Positions 39,545-49,074 are shown, counted from the stretch's first letter. The stretch: DNA of 64,000 bases from CAZCFB01 sp964511535 (GCA_964511535.1 CAZEFW010000007.1:1-64000), one strand, 5' to 3'. Notes: a model not told the origin generated them from the letters alone. Numbers and translations: made by a program.

Positions 39545-40785
39545 CCGGGTCGCGTATCAGCGCCGTGGTGGGCCTCGCCCTGCGTTACCTGGCGGAGCGG
39601 CGCTTCGCCACCTGGGTCTCGGTGGGCGCCATCGCCCTGGGGGTGATGCTGGTGGTGGCCGTGGGGAACCTGAACTTCGCCGTGAAGCGCGCGGCGGTGG
39701 AGGGCTCCATCCGTTACCCGCTGCTGGTGGGGCCGTCGGGGGCCTCGTCGGTGCAGCTGGTGTTCTCCACCATCTTCCACGTGGACAAGCCCACCGGCAC
39801 CGTCCCCTTTTCGGTGCTGGAGAAGCTGCGCAAGGACCGGCGGGTCAAGGCGGCGTTCCCGGTGGCGGTGGCCGACGCGGTGGGCGCTTACCCGGTCGTG
39901 GGCACTGACGCCAGCTTCCTCGAGACCCTCTCCGGCGGAGTCGCCGCGGGCGCCCTGGACCTGCGCGGCGCCGGCGATGCCGTGCTCGGCAGCGAGGCCG
40001 CGCGACGGCTGGGCATGAAGCTGGGCCAGCACTTTCACGGCAGCCACGGCCATGTGGGCGACGAGGAGGCGGAAGTCCACGAGGAGGTGGACTACCGCGT
40101 GGTCGGGATCCTGGCCCCCACCGGAGGCCCGGAGGACGCCGCGATCTACGTCCAGTACCAGGCGGTGTGGAAGGCCCACGCCGGGGAGAAGGGGCAGGGC
40201 GCCGGGCACGACGAGGAGGAGGAGGACCACCTGGGCCAGGGGCGGCTCACGGCGGTGCTGGTCCAGACCCGCAGCCCTGTGTACACCGCCCAGCTGGAGC
40301 GGGAGATGACCCAGGCCGCCGGTACCCAGGGCGTGGACACGGCGAGGGCCATGCGCCGCATGGTCTCGTACCTGAATCGGGGCGAGCGGGCCGTGGAGCT
40401 GTTCGGCGCGGCCACCCTGGCCGTGGCCATCGTCATGATCCTGGTGACCCTGGTGATGTCGCTCAACGAGCGCCGCCGGGAGCTGGCCCTGCTGCGCAGC
40501 CTCGGGGTGGGCCGGGGCACCATCGCGTCGGTGGTGATGGTGGAGGCCCTGGTCATCACGGCGGCCGGCGCGGCCCACGGGGTGGCCCTGGGCCACGGGC
40601 TGGTCTGGTGGGCCGAGCACCTGGTGCGGGACGCACTGGGCGTAACCGTGGAGCCTCTGGCCTGGACCGCCATGGAGGGCGCGGCGGTGGTGGCGTGCCT
40701 TGTGGCGGGGCAGGTTTTGGCGGTTGTGAGTTTGATCTGGACGTATCGGATGAACCTGGTGGAGGAGGTTGCGCGCGGGGGGTGA
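39541..40785 (+). CDS. MacB/FtsX-type ABC transporter permease with His/Asp/Glu-rich segments
   Basis: 414 residues. One N-terminal membrane helix, a large periplasmic domain and three C-terminal helices (AATLAVAIVMILVTLVMSLN; IASVVMVEALVITAAGAAHG) form the FtsX/MacB topology. The periplasmic domain has two acidic His-rich stretches (HFHGSHGHVGDEEAEVHEE and HAGEKGQGAGHDEEEEDHLG), which could bind zinc or another metal. The ATG overlaps the ATPase stop (ATGA). With the DUF3299-like protein it forms a three-gene envelope transport system; the cargo is not known. Confidence 0.85.
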   Translation: MTGSRISAVVGLALRYLAERRFATWVSVGAIALGVMLVVAVGNLNFAVKRAAVEGSIRYPLLVGPSGASSVQLVFSTIFHVDKPTGTVPFSVLEKLRKDRRVKAAFPVAVADAVGAYPVVGTDASFLETLSGGVAAGALDLRGAGDAVLGSEAARRLGMKLGQHFHGSHGHVGDEEAEVHEEVDYRVVGILAPTGGPEDAAIYVQYQAVWKAHAGEKGQGAGHDEEEEDHLGQGRLTAVLVQTRSPVYTAQLEREMTQAAGTQGVDTARAMRRMVSYLNRGERAVELFGAATLAVAIVMILVTLVMSLNERRRELALLRSLGVGRGTIASVVMVEALVITAAGAAHGVALGHGLVWWAEHLVRDALGVTVEPLAWTAMEGAAVVACLVAGQVLAVVSLIWTYRMNLVEEVARGG

Positions 40786-40887
40786 ACCAGGAACAAAGAA
40801 CAAAGAACAAAAGATGGGGGTGGGGGTCTTCGGTTGCGTGGAGCGAGGGCTCCGTTGTAGTTTTCGCCGGCGAGGAGAGATGACCTT

Positions 40888-41580
40888 ATGACCAATTTCG
40901 GGAAGTACAGCGTGATGGTGGTTGTGGCCGCGGTGAGCTTTTGCTTGCTTTCGGGTTGCAGCGACGACGGAGACACCACCAAGAAGGACTCGGGGGCTGC
41001 CAAGCCTGACTCGGCTGCGTCCGACTTCACCATGAAGATGGACACCGCCAAGCCCATGGAGGCGGGGGCGGCCACCGGGGACAAGGTGAAGCTGGTCACC
41101 TCCCTGGGTGACATCACCATCGAACTGAACAAGGCCAAGGCGCCCATCACGGTGGCCAACTTTTTGGCCTACGTGAAGGCCGGCACCTACGACGGCACCA
41201 TCTTCCACCGGGTCATCGACGGCTTCATGATCCAGGGCGGCGGCTACACCTCCAGCTACACCAAGAAGTCCACCAACGCCCCCATCAAGAACGAGGCTGA
41301 CAACGGGCTGAGCAACCTCACCGGGACCATCGCCATGGCCCGCACCAGCGTGGTGGACAGCGCCACGAACCAGTTCTTCATCAACGTCAAGGACAACACC
41401 TTCCTGGACCACAAGTCCAAGACCACCTCCGGCTGGGGCTACGCAGTCTTCGGCAAGGTGGTCGCAGGCATGGACACGGTGAACAAGATCAAGGCGGTTA
41501 ATACCGGCGCGGCGGGCCCGTTTTCCAAGGACGCCCCGCTGACCCCCGTGGAGATCAAGAAAGCCAGCGTGGTCAAGTAA
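40888..41580 (+). CDS. Cyclophilin-type peptidyl-prolyl isomerase lipoprotein
   Basis: 230 residues: signal with lipobox LLSGC (Cys24), Asp/Lys-rich linker, then a cyclophilin domain from about residue 65. Family blocks are TSLGDITIELNKAKAPITVA, FHRVIDGFMIQGGG with the catalytic Arg in FHR, GTIAMARTS, NQFFINVKDN and AVFGKVVAGMD. It speeds proline isomerisation during folding of envelope proteins. GGAGAGATGACC precedes the ATG. It may be read on from the ABC genes across a 100-bp spacer. Confidence 0.92.
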   Translation: MTNFGKYSVMVVVAAVSFCLLSGCSDDGDTTKKDSGAAKPDSAASDFTMKMDTAKPMEAGAATGDKVKLVTSLGDITIELNKAKAPITVANFLAYVKAGTYDGTIFHRVIDGFMIQGGGYTSSYTKKSTNAPIKNEADNGLSNLTGTIAMARTSVVDSATNQFFINVKDNTFLDHKSKTTSGWGYAVFGKVVAGMDTVNKIKAVNTGAAGPFSKDAPLTPVEIKKASVVK

Positions 41581-41618
41581 CTCGCAAAGGAAACCCATCT
41601 GCAGGAGAGGTAACGAGC

Positions 41619-42134
41619 ATGGACCTGGAGCAGGCGATCAAGACCGCCATCGAGTACGAGAAGAACGTGGAGGGCACCTACCAGGACGCCCTGGCCGAGT
41701 GCGAGGATCCCGTTGGGCAGCGCATTTTTTCAGTGCTGGCCAAGGAGGAGCTGCAGCATGTGCAGTACCTGGAGGCCTGCCTCGACGACTGGAAGCGTGA
41801 CGGCAAGGTGAACCCGGGGACGCTGGAGACGGCGCTGCCCGCGGCGGAGGTGATCCAGGCCGGGCTGGCGCGGCTCAAGGAGACCGTCAAGGAGACGGGC
41901 GACCCCCGGCCCAAGGAGGTGGAGCTGCTGCGCCGCGCGGTGAAGGCCGAGCAGGAGACCTCGGACTTCTACCGCAAGATGGTCGCCGAGCTGGGCGACG
42001 AGGGGCAGACGTTCTTCGGCAGCTTCCTACAGATCGAGGAGGGGCACCTGCTCATCGTCGGCGCCGAGCTCGACGCGGTGACCGGCATGGGCTACTGGTT
42101 CGACATGCCCGAGTGGAAGTTCGCCGACGGGTAG
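41619..42134 (+). CDS. Ferritin-like di-iron (rubrerythrin-type) protein
   Basis: 171 residues, almost wholly helical. Metal-ligand positions appear as Glu in AIEYEKNVEGTY, ExxH in AKEELQHVQYL, Glu in AVKAEQETSDFY and ExxH in QIEEGHLLIV, the four-helix di-iron pattern of rubrerythrin-like proteins. The rubredoxin domain of classical rubrerythrin is absent. It may handle peroxide or store iron in the cytoplasm. A good ribosome binding site (GGAGAGGTAACGAGC) precedes the ATG. Confidence 0.8.
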   Translation: MDLEQAIKTAIEYEKNVEGTYQDALAECEDPVGQRIFSVLAKEELQHVQYLEACLDDWKRDGKVNPGTLETALPAAEVIQAGLARLKETVKETGDPRPKEVELLRRAVKAEQETSDFYRKMVAELGDEGQTFFGSFLQIEEGHLLIVGAELDAVTGMGYWFDMPEWKFADG

Positions 42135-42674
42135 CCCGCCGCTTCATCGCGGAGCCTCGCGTAGCGAGGCGAGCACGGCGGGCTCCCCCGGAGGGGCGCT
42201 GCACGTGCACAGCATNNNNNNNNNNNNNNNNNNNNNNNNNNNNNNNNNNNNNNNNNNNNNNNNNNNNNNNNNNNNNNNNNNNNNNNNNNNNNNNNNNNNN
42301 NNNNNNNNNNNNNNNGGAGGGGCGCTGCACGTGCACAGCATCCCTACGGTAGCGAGGCGAGCACGGCGGGCTCCCCCGGAGGGGCGCTGCACGTGCACAG
42401 CATCCCTACGGTAGCGAGGCGAGCACGGCGGGTTCGATTGCGCTTCGCTCCATCGACAAAACTGCACAAGTGCACCAGGTACTGCCAGGTGCACTTCTGC
42501 AGATATGTTCCCCCGGAGGGGCGCTGCACGTGCACAGCATCCCTACGGTAGCGAGGCGAGCACGGCGGGTTCGATTGCGCTTCGCTCCATCGACAAAACT
42601 GCACAAGTGCACCAGGTACTGCCAGGTGCACTTCTGCAGATATGTTCCCCTGGAGGGGCGCTGCACGTGCGCGG
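42135..42674. repeat. Intergenic tandem repeat array
   Basis: 540 bp between convergent genes. Units begin CCCTACGGTAGCGAGGCGAG at 42342, 42404 and 42541. The first unit is 62 bp (42342-42403), the next 137 bp (42404-42540), because the longer form carries an extra 75-bp block with CTGCACAAGTGCACCAGG and CCAGGTGCACTTCTGCAG. Every unit ends GGAGGGGCGCTGCACGTGCA. Short palindromes (TGCACGTGCA, GTGCACCAGGTACTGCCAGG) could fold. A 100-N gap lies inside. There are no variable spacers and no coding capacity. Confidence 0.85.
42216..42315. other. Assembly gap (100 N)
   Basis: A run of 100 N inside the intergenic tandem repeat array; the number of repeat units is therefore unknown. Confidence 0.95.
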
Positions 42675-45518
42675 CTAGTCGATCCCGCCCTTGCTGCCCA
42701 ATGCGCGGGTGACCTTGCCGTCGCCTGACGGCGCGGTCTTGCGTGACTGCGCCGGAACCGCGGTGGGCGTCGGCCGCGGCCCGCCCGCCGTGTTGCGCAG
42801 GTAGGAGCGCACCGTGTTCAGGATGTACCGGACCGGCTCCAGCATCTCCGCGGCGCTCTGCACCCGCTTCGACTTGTCGAACTCCAGCGCCTTGAGCACC
42901 AGCCGGTCGAGCATGGCCGGCACCTTGGGGCAGGAGACTCGCATGGAGGTCGGGGGGGTATCTCGGGCCACGCTCTCGAAAGGCGGCGCCCCGGTGATCA
43001 TTTCGTACAGGGAGGCCCCCAGGGCGAACAGGTCGCTGCGGGCGTCCACGTCCTTGCCGGTGAACTGCTCCGGCGCCATGTAGATCGGCGTCCCCGCCAC
43101 CATGGTGGTCTTGCCGCCGTCGGAGATGGACTTGGCCAGGCCGAAGTCCATCAGCTTGCACTCGCCGCGCTCGTTGCGCATCACGTTGGAGGGCTTGATG
43201 TCCCGGTGGATGATCTCCTGGGAGTGGGCGTACTCCAGCGCCTGCAGGATGTCCTCCGCGATGGCCAGGGCGTCCAGGGTGGCCAGGCGGTCGTCGCGGA
43301 TCATGATCTCCTCGACGGTCTCGCCGTCCATCAGCTCCATGCAGATGAAGGCGCGATCCCCGAGGGTGCCGAAGTCGTAGATGGTGACGATGTTCGGGTG
43401 GTTCAGCTTGGCCGCCGCCTTGGCCTCCCGCCTGAACAGGTCGGCCATGCGCGGATCTTCGATCATGGTCTCGGCCAGGAACTTGAGCGCCACCTCGCGG
43501 TCCAGCGCCAGGTCCCGGGCGCGGTAGACCACTGCCATGCCGCCGCGACCGATCTCGCCCAGCAGCTTGTACCGCTCCAGCAGCTGGCCGCCGCCGGGAC
43601 CCTGCTGAGCCACGGTCCGGTGGACCGCCTCCTCCCACTTGCCCAGCTCCTGCGCGCGGTCGCCGGCGTCCAGGTAACCCGGGCGCACGGCGTTGATGGC
43701 GTTGAAGATCTCACGCGCCTCCAGCCACCGCCCGGCGTTGACCATGCCGAGGCCCAGGCGGAAGAAGTGATCCGCGTTGTCGGCCACCGGCTGCTCGTCC
43801 TTGAGCTTCTCGGCCAGCAGCTCCAGCTCGCTCCCGCTCACCGCCTCCCGCACGGCGTGGTCCCTGCTGAAGCGCAGGGTCACCACCTGCTCCTCGAAGC
43901 CGAGCCTCATGGGCCGGGTGTTTCCGCCCCCCGCCAGCACGGACGGGCCGGCGGCCTCTATGGCGATGATCTGTGAGCGGGCCCGGTTCACCGCCTCCTC
44001 CGCGGCCTTGCGGGCCGCCCGGTTGACGATCTCCTCCACTGACGGGCCTGTGAGCGGATCGGGCTGCGCCATGGGATCGCTGTCGATTCCCATTCGCCGC
44101 GCGGCCGAGCTGGCCTTGTGCAAGGGGGTCAGCTCCCGCTGCGGGAAGCCGCCGTCCACCTCGCCGTCGTCGTCGTCGGGGTCCAGCAGCTCCAGCTCTC
44201 CCGGATCCGCGCCCGCGTCGTCGAGCGCGCTGTCGTCGCTCCGCAGATCGCCGAGCCCGCTGAGCGACTCGGGGGCCCAGGCGTTGGGCTCGAGCTGGGA
44301 GAGCAGCGCGTCGCTGTCGGCGTCGGTCATGCCGCCGCCCATGTCCAGCTCGCGGCCTCCGCCGCCGCCCATCAGGTCGAACGCCTCATCCGCCGGGCTC
44401 CTGGGGGCAGGGGGCTCGCGGCCTTCCTGCTCGTACTCCCACGGCGCCTTGGGTACCTGGGGGGTCCCGGTCCGCAGCTTGCTGATCCGCTCCCTGACGT
44501 CCATGTAGCGCGGGTGGACGTTGTCCAGGTTCTGCAGCACCGTGATGGCCGGGCCAGTCTCCTTGCGGCGGGTGTACTCCTCGGCGATCCGGTAGTGCAG
44601 GTCCAGGTTCTCCCCGGTGGGTGGCCGCTTTTTGACCAGGGTGTCGAGCATGGTGACCGCCGCCTGCGGGCCGAACCGCTGCTCCACCTCGGGCAGGTGC
44701 GCCAGCGGATCGTCCGTCCCGAGGCTGTGGTCGACCCAGCAGGCCAGGGCCCGCTGGTTCTCGCCCGCCGCCTCGAACAGCTCCGCCGCGCGCTGGTGCT
44801 CGCCCTTGCGCGCCAGCAGCACCGCCGCCTCGCCTGGCTTGCCCAGCAGGTTCACGTACAGGTTGACGGCCTGGTCGATGAGCCCCGCGTCCCGGCACAC
44901 CTCGGCTGCGCGCTCCATGTGCCCGGCGGACAGCAGCACCTCCGCGGTCTCCCGCCCGATCTCCACCAGCCGCTCCTGGGCCTTTGGGTCGCCAGCGTCA
45001 GCCGCCGCCTTGACCTGCTGGAACTCCCGCTCGAGGTCTTCGGCCCGGCGGGTGGGCGTGACCATGCTGTCGAACCGCTCTCCCTCGGCGCGCGCGCCCG
45101 GCGTGGCCTCCTTCGCCTCCTCGCGGACCTCCGGCGCCTTGCGCTCCATCTCCCTGGCTCTGCCCTTGAGCCCGGCCTCCCCGTAGTACCGCGCCGCCTG
45201 GGCGTACTCCTTTGCCCGCTCGTACAGCTCGGCGGCCCGGCGCGGCTGGTCCAGCCGCACCGCCATGTCCGCCGCGTTTCGCGGCCGCTGCGCCTGAAGG
45301 AACAGGTCCAGCGCTTCCTCGTAGTTGCCTCGCTGCTGCTCGTAGCGCGCCGCGCCCTCGTAGTTGCCCGAGTTGAGGAACCGCTGCACCTGCGGGTCCA
45401 CGGGACGCTGGGCCTTGCCCCCTCTTCTGCCGAGCAAGCGCAGCACGATGATCGCCGCGAACACGAGGCCGGCCGCGATTAGCCCGAACTGGTACCGCGG
45501 GTCTGCCAGGTAATCCAT
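42675..45518 (-). CDS. TPR-containing Ser/Thr protein kinase with C-terminal kinase domain
   Basis: 947 residues: an N-terminal membrane helix (LIAAGLVFAAIIVLRLL), TPR-like helical repeats (about 50-340, e.g. YEERAKEYAQAARYYGEAGL-type units), a disordered acidic middle with PDDDDGEVDGG, another helical repeat, then a Hanks-type kinase at about 650-915. Kinase marks are GEIGRGGMAVVY, VALKF, HRDIKPSN, DFGLAK and the activation-loop end GTPIYMAPEQ, so it should be active. A short basic tail follows. It probably phosphorylates partners recruited by the TPRs. It lies just downstream of the cNMP-ATPase gene (28 bp) and may share a transcript with it. Confidence 0.88.
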   Translation of the reverse strand: MDYLADPRYQFGLIAAGLVFAAIIVLRLLGRRGGKAQRPVDPQVQRFLNSGNYEGAARYEQQRGNYEEALDLFLQAQRPRNAADMAVRLDQPRRAAELYERAKEYAQAARYYGEAGLKGRAREMERKAPEVREEAKEATPGARAEGERFDSMVTPTRRAEDLEREFQQVKAAADAGDPKAQERLVEIGRETAEVLLSAGHMERAAEVCRDAGLIDQAVNLYVNLLGKPGEAAVLLARKGEHQRAAELFEAAGENQRALACWVDHSLGTDDPLAHLPEVEQRFGPQAAVTMLDTLVKKRPPTGENLDLHYRIAEEYTRRKETGPAITVLQNLDNVHPRYMDVRERISKLRTGTPQVPKAPWEYEQEGREPPAPRSPADEAFDLMGGGGGRELDMGGGMTDADSDALLSQLEPNAWAPESLSGLGDLRSDDSALDDAGADPGELELLDPDDDDGEVDGGFPQRELTPLHKASSAARRMGIDSDPMAQPDPLTGPSVEEIVNRAARKAAEEAVNRARSQIIAIEAAGPSVLAGGGNTRPMRLGFEEQVVTLRFSRDHAVREAVSGSELELLAEKLKDEQPVADNADHFFRLGLGMVNAGRWLEAREIFNAINAVRPGYLDAGDRAQELGKWEEAVHRTVAQQGPGGGQLLERYKLLGEIGRGGMAVVYRARDLALDREVALKFLAETMIEDPRMADLFRREAKAAAKLNHPNIVTIYDFGTLGDRAFICMELMDGETVEEIMIRDDRLATLDALAIAEDILQALEYAHSQEIIHRDIKPSNVMRNERGECKLMDFGLAKSISDGGKTTMVAGTPIYMAPEQFTGKDVDARSDLFALGASLYEMITGAPPFESVARDTPPTSMRVSCPKVPAMLDRLVLKALEFDKSKRVQSAAEMLEPVRYILNTVRSYLRNTAGGPRPTPTAVPAQSRKTAPSGDGKVTRALGSKGGID

Positions 45519-45546
45519 CTGTCCCCTCTTCCTCCTGCCTCCCCTC

Positions 45547-47610
45547 TCAACCCGAGGTTATCAACAGCGCATCACTCGGCGCCAATACGCGCCGTGTGAT
45601 CAGGTACCCGGCGGCCCGGGAGAACGGCGTGAACTTCTTGCGCTTGACCGCCTCCCGCAGCAGGGCCTCTTGCCCGGCCCCTTCGGCGAGCATCCCGCGC
45701 AGGGTGTCGTCCATGCGCAGCACCTCTTGCACCGCCACCCGCCCGGCGTATCCGGTGCTGTTGCAGTTGCGGCATCCCACCGGCGTGGGGAGCCGCGTGG
45801 CCCCCTCCCGCTTGACCACCTTGCGCGCCACCAGGCTCTCCACCAGCGCCGGGGCGACCTCCCGCTCCTCCACGCAGCCGGGGCAGAGCCGACCGGCGAG
45901 CCGTTGCACCACCAGGCAGGAGATGGCCTGGGAGAAGATCACCGGATCGAGGCCGAAGTGCAGCAGGCGCTGGATGACGGCCATGGCGTCGTTTCCATGA
46001 GTGGACGTCAGCACGAGGTGGCCGGTCAGGGCGGCCTCCACCATGATCGCCGCGGTGTCCTTGTCTCTCAGCTCGCCGATCATGATCACGTCCGGATCCT
46101 GGCGCATCAGCCCGCGCAGCACCGTGGAGAAGTCCATGCCGACCCGCGGGTTGACCGAGACCTGGGTCACGCCGGGCAGCAGGTACTCCACTGGATCCTC
46201 GACGGTCACCAGGTTGTTGTCGGGCCGGCCGGTGTGCCGATTGTTCAGCATGGAGTAGAGGGTGGATGACTTGCCGCTGCCCGTGGGGCCGGCAACGATG
46301 ATGGCGCCGTGGGGCTCGCCGAGCACTGCCGACACCTGCTTGCCCACCGCGGGATCCAGGAAGATCTGGTGCAGCGGCCGCATCACGTCCTCGGGGTCGA
46401 TGATCCGGATCACCGCCTTCTCCCCGCGGGAGATGGCCATGGTCGAGACCCGCAGGTTCAGCTCTCGCCGCCCCACCTGGGCCGAGATGCGGCCGTCCTG
46501 TGGCAGGCGGTGCTCGGTGATGTCCAGCTCGGACAGCACCTTGATCCGCGCGATGATCGGCGCGGCGTAGCTGTCCGCCAGGAACTCATCGCGCTCGATG
46601 AGGGTGCCTGAGACGCGGTAGCGGACCCGCACCCCGGTGGCGTCGGGCTCGATGTGAATGTCCGACGCGCCGTACTTGACCGCGTCCAGCAAGATCCGGT
46701 CGAACAGCGCGATGACCTCGTCGCCGATGATGAGCTGGCCCTTCTTCTCCTCCTCCTTGCGCTGCTCCACCTTGTAGGTCAGGGCGCCAGAGCGGGCGTC
46801 CGCCGCTCCCTGACCCCGCTGCTCGCCCTGATCCAGCTTCAGCCGCACGAAGGCGTTGCTGTAGTCGTCCATGGAGATGGCCACCACCTCCGGATCCACG
46901 GTCTGCAGCACCCGGCGCAGGTCCGCCAGCGCCACGGGGGATCGCGGGCTGACCATGCCCACCGTCAGCTTCCTGCCGCGCAGCCTCAGCGGCAGCATGC
47001 GGTGGTTGCGGATCAGCTGGGCCGGCAGCATCTCCAGCAGCTCGGGGGTGATGTCGTAGGAGCCGGCGTCGACCCAGGGGATCTGCCCCTCCTTCAGCTC
47101 GGGCGTCGGGGCAGGGGCCGAGGAGGGGGTCGGGTCAGGCGCCAGGTCCACGGCGGAGCTGCGCGCGCCGAGCAGGCAGGTGCGCATGAAGCGCCCCGCG
47201 ATGGCCTTGGCCATCAGCACGCCCAGGTTCGGGTTGGCCCCCATGAGCGGCGCCATGTCCTCCCGCTCCACCACGAGCACATGACAATCCTTGGTGGCGG
47301 CCACGGCCAGGGGGCTGGCGCTGCCCATGAGGAAGCCGATCTCCCCGTAGAAATCTCCGGGGCGGATCTTCTCCACCCGGGTGTTGGTCCCTGTGGCGGC
47401 GTCCACCTGCACGAGGGCCGCGCGGCCCTGCAGCAAGAAGCCGAGGGAGGTCTCGGTCGCCCCATTTTTCTGAATCAATTCGCCCGCCGGGAAGGTCTCC
47501 TGCCGGGATGAGCGCACCAGCGTGACCAGGTGGTCATGTTGGCATTTGGACAGCAGATTCGTCTTGGCCAGGAACTTGGCCACGGTATCGGAAGAGATTC
47601 GCTTGGCCAC
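45547..47610 (-). CDS. Cyclic-nucleotide-binding domain fused to a GspE/PilB-type ATPase
   Basis: 687 residues. Residues about 20-140 form a cNMP-binding domain (FPAGELIQKNGATETSLGFL; RPGDFYGEIGFLMGS). Residues about 180-260 match the N-terminal MshEN-like domain; the rest is a secretion ATPase with Walker A GPTGSGKS, Asp box and Walker B DVIMIGELRDKDTA, and the zinc tetracysteine CPGC...CRNC. It should drive type II secretion or type IV pilus assembly under nucleotide control, but no pilin or secretin genes are nearby. GTG 47610 has GGAGGG 7 nt upstream; the ATG at 47637 is the alternative start. Confidence 0.85.
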   Translation of the reverse strand: MAKRISSDTVAKFLAKTNLLSKCQHDHLVTLVRSSRQETFPAGELIQKNGATETSLGFLLQGRAALVQVDAATGTNTRVEKIRPGDFYGEIGFLMGSASPLAVAATKDCHVLVVEREDMAPLMGANPNLGVLMAKAIAGRFMRTCLLGARSSAVDLAPDPTPSSAPAPTPELKEGQIPWVDAGSYDITPELLEMLPAQLIRNHRMLPLRLRGRKLTVGMVSPRSPVALADLRRVLQTVDPEVVAISMDDYSNAFVRLKLDQGEQRGQGAADARSGALTYKVEQRKEEEKKGQLIIGDEVIALFDRILLDAVKYGASDIHIEPDATGVRVRYRVSGTLIERDEFLADSYAAPIIARIKVLSELDITEHRLPQDGRISAQVGRRELNLRVSTMAISRGEKAVIRIIDPEDVMRPLHQIFLDPAVGKQVSAVLGEPHGAIIVAGPTGSGKSSTLYSMLNNRHTGRPDNNLVTVEDPVEYLLPGVTQVSVNPRVGMDFSTVLRGLMRQDPDVIMIGELRDKDTAAIMVEAALTGHLVLTSTHGNDAMAVIQRLLHFGLDPVIFSQAISCLVVQRLAGRLCPGCVEEREVAPALVESLVARKVVKREGATRLPTPVGCRNCNSTGYAGRVAVQEVLRMDDTLRGMLAEGAGQEALLREAVKRKKFTPFSRAAGYLITRRVLAPSDALLITSG

Positions 47611-47839
47611 GGGGCATCCCTCCGGCTGCGTTTTCATCCAGTCCAGGAGAATCCAAACAGTATCGACAATTACGGTATTGGTGAAGAAAATTCCAATCTT
47701 GAGCCTTTATGGGAATTATCTTGGTCACCTCGCCCTTTACAGCAACGGCATGATCAACTAAAAAGTACGGCCGCCCCCCCGGGATGCAGGGCGGCGCTTG
47801 GACTGTGCGGTTGCAGCACGTAGCTTACGGAGTGGCATC
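47611..47839. promoter_or_regulatory. AT-rich divergent intergenic region
   Basis: About 230 bp between the divergent ATPase and Cys-repeat lipoprotein genes. About 47650-47765 is markedly richer in A+T than its surroundings (for example AATTACGGTATTGGTGAAG), as expected for promoters of both genes. No specific operator or terminator is evident. Confidence 0.4.
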
Positions 47840-49051
47840 ATGCAGGAATCTCGGCCTGGTCTGGACCTTTCCATCACCCTCGTTTTTTGTCTCTCCCTCG
47901 GGAGCCTCGTGGCTGCGGGCTGCAGCTCCGCGGACAAGAACCCCTGCGCCAAGGCGTGCAAGAAGTACACGTCGTGCAACGCGCCCAAGGACAAGGGCAC
48001 GCCCAAGGGCGAGGCGGGCGGCGGGAGCAAGGACGCCGGTCCCGGCGTGGGCTCCAGGTCCCTGTTCATGGCTGGCGGTCCCGGGTCCGGAGCCTGCTCG
48101 TACTCCGAGGCGTGCAGCCCCAAGGAGCAGTGCCTGTCGGGCTGCATCAACGCGGCGTCCTGTTCGGCGCTGACCGGCAAGGACAAGGCCGCGGTCAAGG
48201 TGGTCAACGACTGCCTGCTCAAGTGCAACCAGAAAAAGTGGGACGGCGGGGTCAAGAAGGACAAGGGCGGCGGCAAGAAGGACAAGGGCAACTGCCAGAA
48301 GAAGTGCCAGGGCAAGGTGTGCGGCCCGGACGGCTGCGGCGGCCAGTGCGGACCCAAGTGCCCCACCGGCAAGAACTGCAACGGTCAGGGCCAGTGCGTG
48401 CCCGGGTGCCAGCCCAAGTGCGCGGGGCGTGAGTGCGGCCCGGACGGGTGCGGCGGCCAGTGCGGCCCCAAGTGTCCCACCAACCTGCTGTGCAACTCGT
48501 CGGGCAAGTGCGTGCCCAACTGCCAGCCCGACTGCGGCGGCAAGCAGTGCGGCGACAACGGCTGCGGCGGCAGCTGCGGCACCTGCCCCACCGGGCAGAC
48601 CTGCAACAAGACCAAGTTCCTGTGCGAGGCTGGCTGCCAGCCCGACTGCGCCGGCAAGCAGTGCGGTGACAACGGCTGCGGCGGCAGCTGCGGCACCTGC
48701 CCCACCGGGCAGACCTGTAACAACACCAAGTTCGTGTGCGAGCCCGGCTGCACGCCCCAGTGCACGGGCAAGCAGTGCGGCCCCGACGGCTGCGGCAGCA
48801 CTTGCGGCACCTGCAAGTCGTACGAGACCTGCGACAGCGCCGGCAAGTGCAACCAGACCGGCTGCGGGCCCATCACGTCCAAGGGCTGCTGCGACGGCAC
48901 CACGCTGAAGTACTGCCAGGGCACCACCTACAAGACCATCGACTGCACCAAGAACCCGTCGTGCGGCTGGTCCTCCCAGGGCAGCTTCTACGACTGCGGT
49001 ACCTCCGGCTACAGCGATCCGTCCGGGCAGTACGCCAAGGCCTGCCCCTGA
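47840..49051 (+). CDS. Cys-rich tandem-repeat lipoprotein
   Basis: 403 residues. ATG 47840 gives a signal with lipobox VAAGC. After a Cys-containing helical domain and a Lys/Gly linker come five repeats of about 35-38 residues of the form CxPxCxGKxCGxDGCGGxCGxCPxGxxC, common in Myxococcota surface proteins. A C-terminal domain of about 55 residues (CGPITSKGCCDGTTLKYCQG) has six or more further cysteines. It is probably a disulfide-stabilised surface protein; the ligand is unknown. The minus-strand reading frame across this gene is a shadow. Confidence 0.82.
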   Translation: MQESRPGLDLSITLVFCLSLGSLVAAGCSSADKNPCAKACKKYTSCNAPKDKGTPKGEAGGGSKDAGPGVGSRSLFMAGGPGSGACSYSEACSPKEQCLSGCINAASCSALTGKDKAAVKVVNDCLLKCNQKKWDGGVKKDKGGGKKDKGNCQKKCQGKVCGPDGCGGQCGPKCPTGKNCNGQGQCVPGCQPKCAGRECGPDGCGGQCGPKCPTNLLCNSSGKCVPNCQPDCGGKQCGDNGCGGSCGTCPTGQTCNKTKFLCEAGCQPDCAGKQCGDNGCGGSCGTCPTGQTCNNTKFVCEPGCTPQCTGKQCGPDGCGSTCGTCKSYETCDSAGKCNQTGCGPITSKGCCDGTTLKYCQGTTYKTIDCTKNPSCGWSSQGSFYDCGTSGYSDPSGQYAKACP

Positions 49052-49074
49052 GACCAGGTCGTACCGCGCCCGTG

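Noticed and set aside
42135..42674. CRISPR array
   Set aside because: The repeats are adjacent long units without unique spacers of even length, and there are no cas genes.
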